Source: Larix kaempferi
Lineage: Eukaryota; Streptophyta; Pinopsida; Pinales; Pinaceae
Reading direction: 5' to 3'
Assembly: GCA_027924585.1 (NCBI GenBank)
Contig: BSBM01000123.1
Span: 14,200,001 to 14,264,000, forward strand
DNA length: 64,000 nucleotides
In this document: positions 45,852-57,711 of the stretch, one piece after another
Numbering within the stretch: the first letter of the stretch is position 1
Layout: every line of letters begins with the position of its first letter
Position numbers and translations under genes: made by a program
Notes under the pieces: generated by a model
Databases searched by the model: none
What the model was told of the DNA's origin: nothing
What the model saw: only the letters and a program-made list of their open reading frames with translations

Positions 45852-48190
45852 TAGGTTACAGCACTCGGGCCTATTGGGCTCAACATGGAATGAGTAAAGC
45901 ATGGATGTTGTTAAATTAACTAATCAAATTGTTTTTGTTTTGTTTTGGATACATGGATTGGAATGGACGAGGGGTAATGTTATCCGAGTTAAACTTCAAG
46001 TTCTCCAAAAGAGTAAAGATAAGTATTTCATATTGTTTTCCTTACAAAATTATGAGGCAACTATGTTTTCATTTATCGTAAATTTCCCTTGCTAGATAGA
46101 AGATATAGAAACTCACATTATCGTATGGTATTGTTAAGGAAATTGGTATTTTGATGAAATGATTCAGTATATGTGCAAAAGAGTTATGAGATTTACATAA
46201 GGTAGAAAATACTCATACTTAGTTGATTTTATTTATTGATAAAAGTGTGTGAGTGATGTACTTCCATTAAAACCTATAATAGGGAATGCATATGTAATAC
46301 TCTAATCACTGCTATAAATGGAAGAAAATGATTCTAGGCCTAAAAAGAATGATTCATTAATTATCGAGGTAATTGGTTTTGTTGCAAAATGATACAATAA
46401 ATGTTAGCATGTAAAGCACATTCTATGACATAGTCATAAAGATCTAACTAATTGAATTAAGTACATTTGTTAAAATGCCGGTTAGTATGAGTATGATATG
46501 CAGGAAAAATACAAGAAAGGTTTGAAGGTAGCAAATAAATACTAGGATATAATTATCTCATATGAACGATGCATCGATATAGATGTTGTTCTTATGACCT
46601 TTCTGAGTTTGATGTGAAATATAATGATTTTTGTATCATGATTAATTAACCTTGTTAAAGAGAATAGAAGCATCATAATTTTTTATGTTGGATTGTTGAA
46701 TTCATAATTCCATGTCATTTGATAAGTACTAGTCTAAGAAATAGATAAAGATATGGAAAATTTTGGTGAAATGTGTTATTACCTTGACCAAGCAAAGGTT
46801 ATGAATATTGCAGATTAACTTAACATGTAATCTCGAATTGGATAGGAGTATCAAGTAGATCTTCATTATAGTTGTTGGTATTGCATAGTTATTATGACAG
46901 TTTCATAGAATGTTGTTTCAGAAAATATTGCCTTCGTAGATATTATAGAATATAATCAGGTAATACATTTGTTTAATTTAGTTGGTAGGAAGTTATAACT
47001 ACTTATTATTAGGTGCATTCCTCTAAATGAAATTTGGTCCTCAAGTATCAATGAAAGAATGTACATCTTTGTACTTAGGTTTTGATAGTATGCTTATTGC
47101 AAAAATATATGGTGTCTTTCTTTCATTTTCTTCCGTGGATCCAATAGTATGGAGTCCATAACCCAAGTAATTATTAATCATTAAGTATCGTTAGCCAGGA
47201 TGAATTTGACATACTAGGTTACAAGTTATAGACGTGAACAAATTCATGTGATAAGATGACTGATGTGTTTGAATATTATTTTTGGTTATGAAAAATCATC
47301 ATTTTATTTAATGTTAAGATTTTATTACTTAATATAAATTGTATTTCATTATAGAACTTCTTATCGTTATCAGAATTCTAAGTATAAGCCTAAAGGTGTA
47401 TTATTGTATGAAATTGCAAGCAATGTTACTAGGGATTTAAATGATCTTATTTTAATGCATATAATTTTAATTATTTTCTCCATAGATTTTAAAATAGATC
47501 CCTGGTAGGGTTTGTTATATCTTCTAATAAAGATTGATGTGTATCAAGTTAAATGATCTTGTTAACAGTAGGAGTTTGATTATAGGGAAAAAAGAATCCT
47601 AAACCTTGTTATGGTTAAATTAAATCATAGTATCTTTTAAAACAAAGAGTATGGAAAGATTATAGAGAAAATCTTTAGATGATGAATCTTAGATGGAAAT
47701 GAATCTATACACAGCGAAATTATGATACTAACATGTTTGTTTGTTAGCAAATTTGACCTCAGACTCACACTAAGGATATTTAAGAGTTTACATTTATACA
47801 TCGGGATGAATTGAAGAGGATGCACAAGTTAATTGAATAAGAATGCGTGTAATGCTATGGAACTAATATGTTCAATTATTGAGAAATTGAAGCAAGGAAT
47901 TTTTTTCTTTTATACTAACATTTGAGGAAGTGATCTTGGCTATGACCGATGTCATAATCCAAGTGGAACGTTGACTATAAAACCACTTATATAGATAAAT
48001 TGAGCTAAATCGCCCAAGAGTAAGTAATGATATATCTTACATTTTATTATAGTATGGATTACAAGATTTTATGCACCACGATTAATGGTAGAATTATGAT
48101 TAATGATGTGTGATCATCAAAATGCATAGAATGTGATAAGTAAATAGGTGAATATATTTGTTAATATTTTGTTGCTATTATGTTGCATGT
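45852..48190 (+). other. Non-coding interior, nothing recognised
   Basis: 2.3 kb, AT-rich, stops in all frames, no Gag, protease or RT motif on either strand. The only structure noted is the PBS at its left edge. Confidence 0.55.
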
Positions 48191-48650
48191 GGCATGCAAG
48201 AAATAATAAATGATTGTTACTAAGTAAATTTACTGGACTCAAACGAGAAGGTTTGAGGGGAAAAGAATATTTCTAGGACTCAAACGAGAAGGTTTGAGGG
48301 GAAAATAATATTTCCTGGACTCAAGCAGAGAGGCTGCATCTTGCACTTACTTACTAGCTATTACAGGGGGCAACTTTCCTAAAAATGTGGTCATGTTCTC
48401 CATGGAAGTGGAACAGAGTAGGTGGCTTGTTGAATGTTACACTGACCAAAAAGACCTAGGCAATCTTTATATCCATTGAATTGAGAAGGGGGCTCACAAA
48501 TTTTTCCTTGTGTTGCTGGAAACCGCTATGTTGAGCACACAAGAGATTCGATGAAGGAAATGCTAACTAATGAGTTGCAGAGTAATATTGTCAGATTATT
48601 CTGCTAAGTTTGCAGAGAGAGTGTTTTGTATGCAAGTCTCTGTTAGCACC
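48190..48650 (+). repeat. Fragment of B-type LTR in plus orientation
   Basis: The reverse complement of 48350-48640 matches 13760-14060 and 18890-19140 (shared phrases: AATGTGGTCATGTTCTCC, CTTACTAGCT, GAGCACACAAGAGATTCGAT). So a piece of the same long-LTR family lies here in the opposite orientation. It breaks off after ATGCAAGTCTCTGTTAG. Confidence 0.65.
48234..48325. repeat. About 41-bp tandem repeat, 2.3 copies
   Basis: GGACTCAAACGAGAAGGTTTG occurs at about 48235 and 48276, each followed by AGGGGAAAA(G/T)AATATTT; a third start (GGACTCAAGCAGAG) follows at 48317. Confidence 0.75.
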
Positions 48651-48950
48651 CAATTTGTACCTTAAGGTTGCAGAAAGGCCAAGCTGGGGTAACCAAAAAA
48701 CCACTTCAGGAAAGGTAAGTTGGCTTCTTCCTCTCCAGAGAGGGATCTCTCACATAATTTTAAACAAGGCTAGATACATATGAATTAATGTTGTAATTAA
48801 AATGTTGTTTGGTTGAAAGAAAAGTGAAAAAATTATTGGGAGATGTTTTAACTGGTTGTGTAACACCATGTAACATGTCATTCCAATAAAAATAAAAATA
48901 AAAATAAAAATGCAAATGATGTCAACTTAAAGAAAAACATTAAGTTATAT
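48651..48950. other. Spacer, no gene
   Basis: No ORF or known repeat except about five AATAA units at 48885-48911. It separates the LTR fragment from the 3' end of the minus-strand LINE. Confidence 0.5.
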
Positions 48951-49333
48951 TGTTTTTTTAACACAGACGGTTGAGTAGCTTTGATTAAAAATAAAACCAA
49001 AATTTACAAAGTGCAGAGGCAAATTGCTCCTTTAGCAAGGAAGCATCTAACGCTCCCTGTTCATCTTTTACATGCTTATAAGTAGAATAAAATCTTCCAA
49101 GTCCATGAAAGATGTAACTCTTAACAAAATTCCCTAGGAGTCTAATACAGAAGAAATACATAACTAAACTGATAAGTTTAAACAAAAATAGTGAAAGCTG
49201 AAGCTATCCAGAAGAGTGTCATTCCTATGAAGTTCTCCCATCCTATGAAGTTTAGTGATACAGAGCCGAAGCCAAAAAAACTGATGTAGATGCATAACAA
49301 ACCAAAAAAAAGACTGTACCAACCATCAAGCAA

Positions 49334-50000
49334 CTAGAGAGTGTCGGTGTTCATGACTGCTTCACTGGAATCAACAGTCTCGTTCTTGTCTGGTCTTAAG
49401 TCGATGAAATTCGCTGCTTGGGCCATGAAACTCTTTAATTTTTCTAGCTTCCTGCGAAGGTTGACCATTTCACTGCTCTCAGCACCGGAATTGCATTTTT
49501 TATTTGGGTAACCGAGACCCAACGTCTCTTCCAAATGCTCCACTTTCTCTACCACCATGCTATTCTGGTGTTTCACTTCAATATGTGTTGTTTGCACTAA
49601 GGAATAGAGGCAGATCAAGACCTTCTTGAATTCCAGGTTATCATTATGTATCAATCGGACTTGGCCCTCTAATTCCTGCAAATGACTCTTCATATCCAGT
49701 TCAAAGTTTGTGAGGTCGTGCCTCTCTTCCAATTTTTTGGAGGCTACCAGCCCTGTCCTTCCTATGACAAGGGCCATGCACAGGGTGCCTACTATTCGCC
49801 GAGATGCCTAAATCATCATCCACCATCGGAATTGCCCCGACACAAGCAGCACTCGAGCTTCTAATAGGCTTGCTGCACCTAAAGCATCTCAGGTAGAGGA
49901 TATCCCCAGCCTGTGAATGCGAGTGATGATCCATACTACTAACCAACACGAAAACACACCAATACAAAGATAAGAACAGACCCAACTTAACACTATGCAA
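49334..50000 (-). pseudogene. Coiled-coil ORF downstream of LINE RNase H, frameshifted
   Basis: Two overlapping minus frames. 50000-49701 begins with a hydrophobic segment (LGLFLSLYWCVFVLVSSM), then MDHHSHSQAGDILYLRCFRCSKPI, a CxxC-containing block. Near 49790 coding likeness passes to the frame of 49777-49334 (147 codons): RTGLVASKKLEERHDLTNFE, then heptad-like helices (DMKSHLQELEGQVRLIHNDN, VEKVEHLEETLG, LRRKLEKLKSFMAQAANFID). It lies between the RNase H and the LINE 3' end, on the same strand. I do not recognise a family. It may be a third LINE ORF, a host sequence carried by 3' transduction, or an older gene remnant. Confidence 0.5.
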
Positions 50001-50411
50001 AAACCAGAGTGAGGAGCAATCAGCAGGAATGCAAGATGCATCCGACCTTCCCTGTCTTAAACCATGCCCCTATCTTTGCATGCTGGCCAATTGGTGAGTT
50101 ATCCAGTAGAAATAAATGATGGAGTGCCTCCAAATATTACGGGGATTGTGCAGACCGTCACTTTGGGTCGTGTGGTTACCAAAAACCAAAAATTTTGAAA
50201 TTCTATAGTTTGAAATCAGGAGTTTAGAAGGTCTCTTTAAGGAGTTGAGAAGGACCAAGGTAGAGACCCTTGGCTAGGTGATCCAAATGTTTTTGAAGGT
50301 GACATTATCACATTCGAGGAAGCCATATGGGAGTCCAACTCTAGATTTTTCCATGGCGTCAGCTTGTTCATTGAGATTTCTTAGTACATGGTAATAGGAA
50401 ACCTCCTTAAA
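50001..50411 (-). other. LINE linker between RNase H and the extra ORF
   Basis: The RNase H reading continues briefly past 50412 (LRNLNEQADAMEKSRVGLP near 50385-50330, like the C-terminal helix of LINE RNase H), then stops accumulate. 50258-50070 is a 62-codon ORF without a domain. Confidence 0.5.
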
Positions 50412-50894
50412 TTATTTACTGATGCTAAGAAGGAGGTGATGCAATTTTGAGGAGGGGTTCTTTCTTTTGTTGGAAATATTCCTGGCATATTTGATTACGA
50501 TGAGAGAGTCTCCGATAACCTTCAGGTTCTCAATGCCCAGAGCTGAATCAATCTCTAATCCTTTAATGAGCGAGAGCCATTTTGCTCCATTGTTTGTCTT
50601 TCTCCCAATACCCCATGCATACTCTTTCTTCTTATTCCCCTTGGAGTCAAATATTATTCCCCCCGCACTTGCCAACCCAGGATTTCCTTTCGAGGCTCCA
50701 TCAAAGAATAGCGAACCATAGTTTAGATTCTTCCTCCAATCTTGAAATTCATCCTTACTCATCCACAGATGCCAGGCCTTAGGCCTCAGTTTTTTAGGAG
50801 GTTTTCTCCAGGAGAAAGGAAAATTTGGGGTAAGAAATTCAGCCATCCAATTCCTTTCTTTGACAGAAAGAGGTTCCTGATGTATGTTATGCAT
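50412..50894 (-). pseudogene. LINE RNase H domain (RVT_3 type)
   Basis: 160 codons. FFDGASKGNPGLASAGGIIF is the classic first strand of plant LINE RNase H with its catalytic Asp. WGIGRKTNNGAKWLSLIKGL follows; the usual Glu after Asn-x-Ala is replaced by Lys here. VIGDSLIVI carries the third-position Asp. The upstream part (FSWRKPPKKLRPKAWHLWMS) is the normal linker from zf-RVT. It degrades the RNA template during target-primed reverse transcription. The missing Glu and the stop at 50412 suggest it is inactive. Confidence 0.82.
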
Positions 50895-51032
50895 TCCTTG
50901 GGAAGACAGGGATTTGACCCAGAGGGCTTTAGCTGAAGAGTAGACCCATCTGGAACTTGTGGAAATGTCTTTGAAGATTTCTTTGTTCCTGGCCGTCCAA
51001 ATTTTCTAGCAGATGAATCTAGGAAGGGATTC

Positions 51033-51510
51033 CTAGGCTTTGGTGAAATTTGGTTTCCTATAGAGGGTGCCTTGGTAATATTCCTTCCAGCATTTGAAAA
51101 GATCGTTCCAGTTTCTAGGCATTACAATATTGAAGTTTAGACTGCTAAAGTCCAAGCTCCAGACCTCTAGAGAGAATTTACACTCAAGGAAGATGTGTTC
51201 CATGGATTCCTCCGAGTCTTTGCAGAGAGTGTATCGAAGAGGTCCTTCTATTCCATGCTTTCTCAAGTTCTCAATGGTTAAGATTTTCCCATGGGAGAGA
51301 ATCCAAAAAAAACACATTCACTTTTGGCAATCCATATTTGTTCCATATTTTGTCCCATTTGACATCTTTATTACTTTCAGTCCTATTGTTATAAACATGC
51401 AGATATCCCTCTTTAACCGTGTACTTTCCAGACCTTTCCCAGCCCCTTCTATCTTTTTTATGCCAGTTTGTGGGACTTTACTCCTGTAGTAAGGAGAGGA
51501 AGGCTTCGTA
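51033..51510 (-). pseudogene. LINE zf-RVT region
   Basis: 51317-51033 reads FFWILSHGKILTIENLRKHG, then CKDSEESMEHIFLECKFSLEVW, the zinc-binding zf-RVT module of plant LINE ORF2. 51510-51318, in another frame, gives the preceding block (GWERSGKYTVKEGYLHVYNN-like). The copia element cuts the LINE at 51510/51511. Confidence 0.75.
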
Positions 51511-51951
51511 TGTTCAGGTACATAGGGTACTCCCAAAAGACCGAACACCTAGAGAAACCACTTCACACAAACAGATCACGGATCGATACACCGATATTTT
51601 GACATGGTTTAAACCCTCGTGAGGGAAACAACCCCAGCCAAATAGCTTCTATGAAGAAATTTATTATGCAAAGAAATAAATTTACAAATGAGCTTCTCAT
51701 AATCGATCAACTAGACAATGACCCTCCATGCTCTTTAAATAGAGATCATGGACCAATCGGGTGTTAAGCCACGGATCAAGTTTAGGTATGATCTAAGAGA
51801 AGTTGAGTCATCTGATCACTCTATGTCTAGAACATATCATGACCATTGGATTAAATATTTACAAATGCATACTAAAAAAACACACTTTTCCTAACGAATA
51901 TATTACACAAGTTGATCTTAACTAACTCCTAAGTGTCTAAATATCCTAACA
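51511..51951 (-). repeat. 3' LTR of copia element
   Basis: 441 bp; TG...CA ends; pairs with 57264-57711. Confidence 0.93.
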
Positions 51952-51961
51952 TCCCCCCTTA
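51952..51961 (-). promoter_or_regulatory. Polypurine tract of copia element
   Basis: TCCCCCCTTA on the plus strand reads TAAGGGGGGA, next to the 3' LTR. Confidence 0.85.
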
Positions 51962-52033
51962 AGAACAACTTGGGATAGGATTGAAGTATTTACAAAAGTG
52001 ACACTATTAGGAGAAGGAAGGAGGCATTAGAGC

Positions 52034-55000
52034 CTATCCCCCCTTAATGACAAGTTCCTGAACTCTTAACATATATTGAAGTTTAGAAAACTTCACTTCT
52101 GTAAGAAACTTGGTTAAGATGTCTGCAACTTGATCATCTGTAGGACAAAAGAGCACTTCAAGAACACGGTCATGAACAAGATTTCTGATGAAGTGCATAT
52201 GTAGATTAATGTGTTTGCTGCGTTGATGTAGGACTGAATCTTTGGCAAGCTTGATGGCACTTTGATTGTCGCACCAAAGTGGAGTAGACTGCTGCTACTT
52301 GAATCCAAACTCTGAAAGGATCTGTCGAAGCCATAAAGCTTCCTGACTGGTATTAACTGCGGCTCGATATTCTGCCTCTGCTGAAGAAAGAGCAAGAGCT
52401 TGTTGTTTCTTGCAAGCCCAAGTGATAGGTCCAGATCCCAGATTGAAAAACATAACCTGCTATAGACTTTCGATCATTAGGATCGCCGACCCAATCTGAA
52501 TCAGTGAAACCAACCAACAAAGGTTCCCCCCCTATACTGTAATGAATCCCAAACTGAATTGTACCTCGAATATATCGAAGTATTATTTTAGCTGCTTTCC
52601 AGTGACTTTCATGAGGTGTTTGCATATAACGGGAAACACGACCAACGGAAAAGGAAAGGTCAGGACGGGAATGAGTCAAGTATAAGAGACTACCAACAAG
52701 CTGACGATGCAAGGTGGCATCTACTTTAGGTGAAGTATAAGTGGCAGAAAGTTTGATTCCATACGAGAAGGGAGAAGGGGTAGGTGTACAATTTTCCATG
52801 TGAAAGCAACGAAGAAGGTCACAAACATACTTAGACTGAGAAAGAAAGATTCCTTCTTTGGTTTGCAGGACTTGGAGATCAAGAAAATAATGCAAATGTC
52901 CTAAGTCTGACATTTCAAAATTTTGCTTAAGACTGGATTTCACATGGGTTATAAGCTTAGGGTCACTACCAGTAATAATAAGTACATCAACATATAGAAA
53001 AAGTATGATGAGATGGTTTCCTACTTTCTTGGTATAGACATTGGGGTCAGAATGGCATCTAGAAAAACTAATGTCAAGAAGAAAGCTATCCATTTTGGCA
53101 TACCAAGCTCTAGGAGCTTGCTTAAGGCCATATAAGGATTTCTTAAGGAGGCAGACAAGGCTAGAGTTATTCTGAACATATCCAGGAGGTTGTTCCATGT
53201 AAATTTCCTCCTGTAAATCACCATGTAAGAAGGCAGACTTGACATCCATTTGATGGACTTCCCAGTTGTGTAAGGCTGCAAGGGAAAGGACAAGGTAGAT
53301 GGAGTTCATTTTTGCGACAGGAGCAAAGGTTTCATTGTAGTCAATCCCTTCAACTTGGGAAAAAAATTTGGCAACTAACCTTGCCTTAAGTCGTTCAATA
53401 CTTCCATTTGATGCATACTTAGTTATGTAGACCCATTTACATTTGACAAGTTTTCTTCCTTTTGGAAGAGGTACAAGATCCCAAGTATCGTTCGCCATTA
53501 AGGAACGATATTCTTCATCCATAGTTGCATCCCAATTTGGATTTCCTGAAGCTTCTACAAAGGTTTCAAGATCATGATTCTCAGAAACTTGATCCAAAAG
53601 AGAAGAGGCTCGCTGAAACTTAGAATGGGTTCGACGTTGATCTCTAGGATCACCGGCAAGATCACCAGCTGCTTCACATGTTGAACAGACCAATCGAGGA
53701 AGCACTTGTGTTGGTGCAACTGGAGGAACATGAGGAGGAGGAGGTGGATTTTCATCCTTACTGTCATCATCAGAAACTGGAGTTGGAAACCTATCAAGGA
53801 AGTTGGAAGAAGAAGAAGAAGGCACAATCGCCGAATCTGACTCGCAGACCAAAGATGGCACAATCACCTAGTTAGGCTCGCAAGCCAAGAGATTTTCATT
53901 AAATTTAACATCTCTTCTAATGATTACATCATGAGAATGTGGTTTAAGAAGTCTATAACCTTTTATAACTTCAGAATATCCAACAAATATGCACTTTTCA
54001 CTTTTAGGCTGCAATGCTTTCCATTTTTTATCCAAAATGTGAGCCCATGCTTCACTACCAAACACACGGAAGTGACTTACATCTGGTTTAATTTTACTCC
54101 ATGCTTCTTCCGGTGTGATACCTTGTAATGATTTAGTGGGGGTGCGATTAACTATGTAATTTGCACAATTAATGGCTTCATCCCAAAATTGAAGACTTAG
54201 TCCCTTAGATTGGATCATACAATTAGCTATTTCTTTTAAAGTGCAGTTCTTCCATTCAGCTACACCATTTTGTTGTGGTGTATATGGAATAGTGTGTTGT
54301 TGTTGGATTCCTTGTACAGTGCAGAAAGTAGTGAAATTTTTGTTAATATATTCTCCTCCATTGTTAGATCTTAACTTAATAATTTGATGACCATATTGTT
54401 TTTCAACAAGGGCCTTGTAGGCCAAGAACATGTTAAATACTTCGCTCTTAAGTTTTAGGAAATAAACCCAAGTGCGTCTGGTGTAATCATCAATGAAAGT
54501 TAAGAAATATTTGAAACCAGAAAACGAAGCAGATGGAAGAGGACCACACAAGTCACTATGCACAAGCTCCAAGGGAACCGAGGCGTGCCAAGAGGCACGT
54601 TTGTCAAAACTGTCCTGATGATATTTTCCGAGTACACAACCAGAACAAACACCATCCCTGCAAGATACCATTGGAAGACTTGTCACCATATTGTCTTTAC
54701 ATAGTTGTTGCAATGAGCAATAATTTAAGTGACCAAATCGCTCATGCCAAAGTTTGTTCAAGTTATCACTATGAGCAACAAAAACTGAAGGAAAAGGTGA
54801 TGCCCCAAATTTGTTAAACTTGTACAACCTGGTAATATCATCAACAATTCCGGTAGCTAGGACCTGTTGAGGATCTTTAAAATCCTTGATTACAACTTGG
54901 TGAGGTGTAAACGTCACAGTTTTACCTTCACCAGAATGAGTGATTTGATAGACTGATAACAAATTGCATGAAATTTTTGGAACACATAGTATATCACTAA

Positions 55001-56114
55001 AATGACCATTATCTACTGGAACTGTTCCATCTCCTACAACACTTAGAGATCTATCATCACCAACAAATATTTGTTTGGTGTTACATTCATGCATAGTAGA
55101 AAAGATGGCTTGATCCTTAGCCATATGATAAGATGCTCTAGAATCAATGAGCCATTCATTTGAAGTAGAAGAATAAGATGCATTATAAGAATAACCAGAA
55201 GCACAAAGTGCATGTCCATGAGAGGTAGATTTTGAAGGCGAATCTAGGCTGATGTGGTGCTTCTTCATTGTTGCTTCCAAGGCTGCCATCTTCTTGAAAC
55301 ACTTAGATTCATCATGATTATCTTTCCTGCAATAGTTGCAATGACGTTCAGTCTTCTTTCCTTTTGGCTTGGATCCTTTGTCATTTTTAAAATAAGGAGT
55401 TAACTGAGAGGGTTTGGGACCCTTGTTTGACTTATTATTGTGAAAATTTTGTTTCTTGGGAGGCTTGGACTTTTCTTTCTGTTGGGACAATAAGGATTTC
55501 ACAGATGTATTTGCATTGTTAATTATTCCAAGATGGATGAGCTTATCTTTCTCTCTAATCAAGAAATCACAAAATGATTCAAGACTAGGCTCTTGATAGC
55601 TAGCTGCATTCAAGGATTCTTTCATGGAGTAAAATGTAGATACAAAAACAGAATATGCAAATCCAAGTTTGGAAAGAATATGATAAACACATTGTTTGTA
55701 TTCCCTCTTAATCTTGCATTCTTCACATAAGAGTTTAAGAGTTTTGTACTTAGATAAATAATCTTGTATGCATGAAAAATCACTTGGATTTAAAGAAATC
55801 AACTCATTTTCGAGTTGGTGACCTTGAATTTCATTGTGTTTACCAAACACATATTCCAACTTGTCCCAAGCAGCATCAGGTTCATCAATTCTAGATATGT
55901 GGAATCGCAAATCAGTAGAGATTGACATCCCAATAAATCCACGAGCTTCGTCACATCTATTTTCCCATTTTATTTTCTTGTCATCATCAATGGGTTTTGT
56001 TTCTTTCCTTGAGGTAATTCTGAAAATTTCTCTACTTCGTAGAACATCTTCCATACAAGATTTCCATGAGAAATAGTTGGAACTAGTAAGTAGAATATCA
56101 CAAGGGGCGGCCAT
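52034..56114 (-). pseudogene. Copia Gag-Pol polyprotein, several disabling changes
   Basis: ATG at 56114; 748 codons to TAG 53868-53870, then the same frame continues to 52353. Gag occupies 1-275 with intact CCHC (Cys259/Cys262/His267/Cys272). The protease has DSRAS at 324-328, where DSGAS is expected. The integrase zinc region is at 457-493 (HERFGHLNYCSL ... CSGC). The core has Asp521, Asn584 in LRSNNGGEY where the second catalytic Asp belongs, and Glu620. In the second ORF, RT (about 130-370) has LYVDVLIITG: YVDD is YVDV. RNase H starts correctly (GFTDSDWVGDPNDRKS) but shifts frame near 52450; the remainder (AEYRAAVNTSQEALWLRQIL, a stop, ADILTKFLTEVKF) ends at TAG 52034. Several essential residues are lost, so the protein cannot work. 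Confidence 0.93.
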
Positions 56115-57251
56115 ACTGCAAATTAATGGATATAAAAATAGAAACCAATAGTCTTGATGCGAAGAGCTTGAAAAAATAGGCAGTTTAAAAAAAACGACAC
56201 TGAAAACTGACTCTGTATGATGAAGTTATTATTGAACAAAGAAAAAATTGAAGATGTCCTCAATAGTGACATGGTAGATAGAGAATGACCAACTAAAAAA
56301 AAGGACCCCCCTCTTCCCAAGATGAACCTTTGACAATCACTTTACAATAAAGTTGCTTTAATTGAATCATTTTTGTAAAATAAGTGATTTCACTTTTACA
56401 ATGATGTTACTTTAAATAGTGCAACAATAAAAAAGAACTTAAGTGACTCACTTTTAATTTTTAATTTTTATTATTTTAGTGAGATGCACTTTTACAATAA
56501 AGTAACTTGAAAATAGAAATTGCATGCACTTTTTCTTTTAAAAGTAACTTCCTAAAACTTGAACTCAAGACCTATTAAAGAATAAAGCAACTTTGAATCA
56601 AGTGAGCTAGATTAAAAGGTATGTAAAATATGGGAAGGAGGAATGGGGTCTTTTTTTTTTTTTTTACTCTTCTTGCTCAGTTTTCGTGTTTTCCTTTTTT
56701 CCTGCAAATCATACCATAAACCAAAACAAAAAAACTTTTCCACGCTTCTGGGGTTAGATCTCGTTAGCTTGCCCATAAATTCTACTTTTTCTCTCTGTTT
56801 CTGATTTGCCGAGATTGCACAAGGTGCACGGCAAAGAGCATACGCAGCAGAGAAAAACGCTTTCCCTTTCTGTTTCTGATTCACCGAGATCGCACAAGGT
56901 GCACGGCAAAGAGCATACGCAGACAGGGAAAGCAACAATCCGAAACTAAAAAAATCTAATAATAAACTGATAAAATATGAGATATATATATATATTTTTT
57001 AAAACATAAATAAAAAAAACGTCACTGTAACATTATACCTTCAGATATGATGAAATACACATTTCTGAAGCAGCCGGGAACTATTTTCGATCAAACAAAA
57101 ACTATTTCCTAATAAAAACGGTGCTCCGGACGCAAGGGAACACCGCCCATAACCCAAAAATGCACAGAATTACCAGAACTAGAAACCCTTTTAAGTTTCA
57201 GCAACAACAGTTCAAGATCTAGATCATAACCGGAAGCGGCTCTTCATAAAA
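56115..57251 (-). other. 5' leader of copia element
   Basis: 1.1 kb, AT-rich, long for a copia element. It contains a 75-bp tandem duplication (56795-56940) and a T run at 56651-56665. The minus ORF 56938-56612 is the duplicated block translated (YALCRAPCAIS twice) and has no domain. Confidence 0.6.
56795..56940 (-). repeat. 75-bp tandem duplication
   Basis: CTGTTTCTGAT at 56795 and 56870, each followed by (C/G)CCGAGAT and CACAAGGTGCACGGCAAAGA. The two copies are nearly identical and keep frame. Confidence 0.8.
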
Positions 57252-57263
57252 GCTTTGATACCA
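57252..57263 (-). promoter_or_regulatory. Primer-binding site of copia element (one mismatch)
   Basis: GCTTTGATACCA on the plus strand reads TGGTATCAAAGC, against TGGTATCAGAGC for initiator tRNA-Met: one G-to-A change. It directly adjoins the LTR. Confidence 0.82.
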
Positions 57264-57711
57264 TGTTCGGGTACATAGGGTTCTCCCAAAATATTGAACA
57301 CCTAGAGAAACCACTTCACACAAACAAATCACAGGTCGATACATCGATGTTTTGACATGGTTTAAACCCTCGTGAGGGAAACACTCCACGGCCTCGGCCG
57401 AATAAATTCTACGGAGCAATTTACCATGCAAAGAAAGAAAGTTACAAATGAGCTTCTCATAATCGATCAACTAGACAATGACCCTCCATGCTCTTTAAAT
57501 AGAGATCATGGACTAATTGGGTGTTAAGCCACTGATCAAGGTTAGGTATGATCTAAGAGAAGTTGAGCCGTTGGATCACTCTATGTCTAGAACATATCGT
57601 GACCGTCGGATTAAATATTTACAAATGCATACTAAAGAAACACAATTTTCCTAATGGATATATTACACAAGTTGATCTTAACTAACTCTTAAGTGTCTAA
57701 ATATCCTAACA
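57264..57711 (-). repeat. 5' LTR of copia element
   Basis: 448 bp; TGTTCGGGTACATAGGG to ATATCCTAACA; followed by TCATA. Confidence 0.93.

Larger units (their letters stand above)
42372..48190 (+). mobile_element. Long-LTR element E, 5' LTR and interior only
   Basis: 5' LTR 42372-45835 (TGTAACATCCC ... GTATGTGACA, 3,464 bp), then TGGTATCAGAGTGC at 45838. The interior 45852-48190 is AT-rich and has no gag or pol reading frame; the ORF at 45901-46095 lacks any domain. I could not find the 3' LTR, so the element is incomplete or its 3' end was replaced by the LTR fragment at 48190-48650. Orientation is opposite to element D, which it interrupts. Confidence 0.65.

Noticed and set aside
42372-48190. 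Hidden gag/pol in element E
   Set aside because: I scanned both strands for Gag, protease and RT motifs between 45852 and 48190 and found none.
48234-48325. CRISPR-like direct repeats
   Set aside because: Repeats are contiguous without variable spacers, and the context is a plant LTR fragment.
56612-56938. 108-codon Cys-containing ORF
   Set aside because: Explained by the 75-bp duplication in the copia leader followed by a poly-Lys run.
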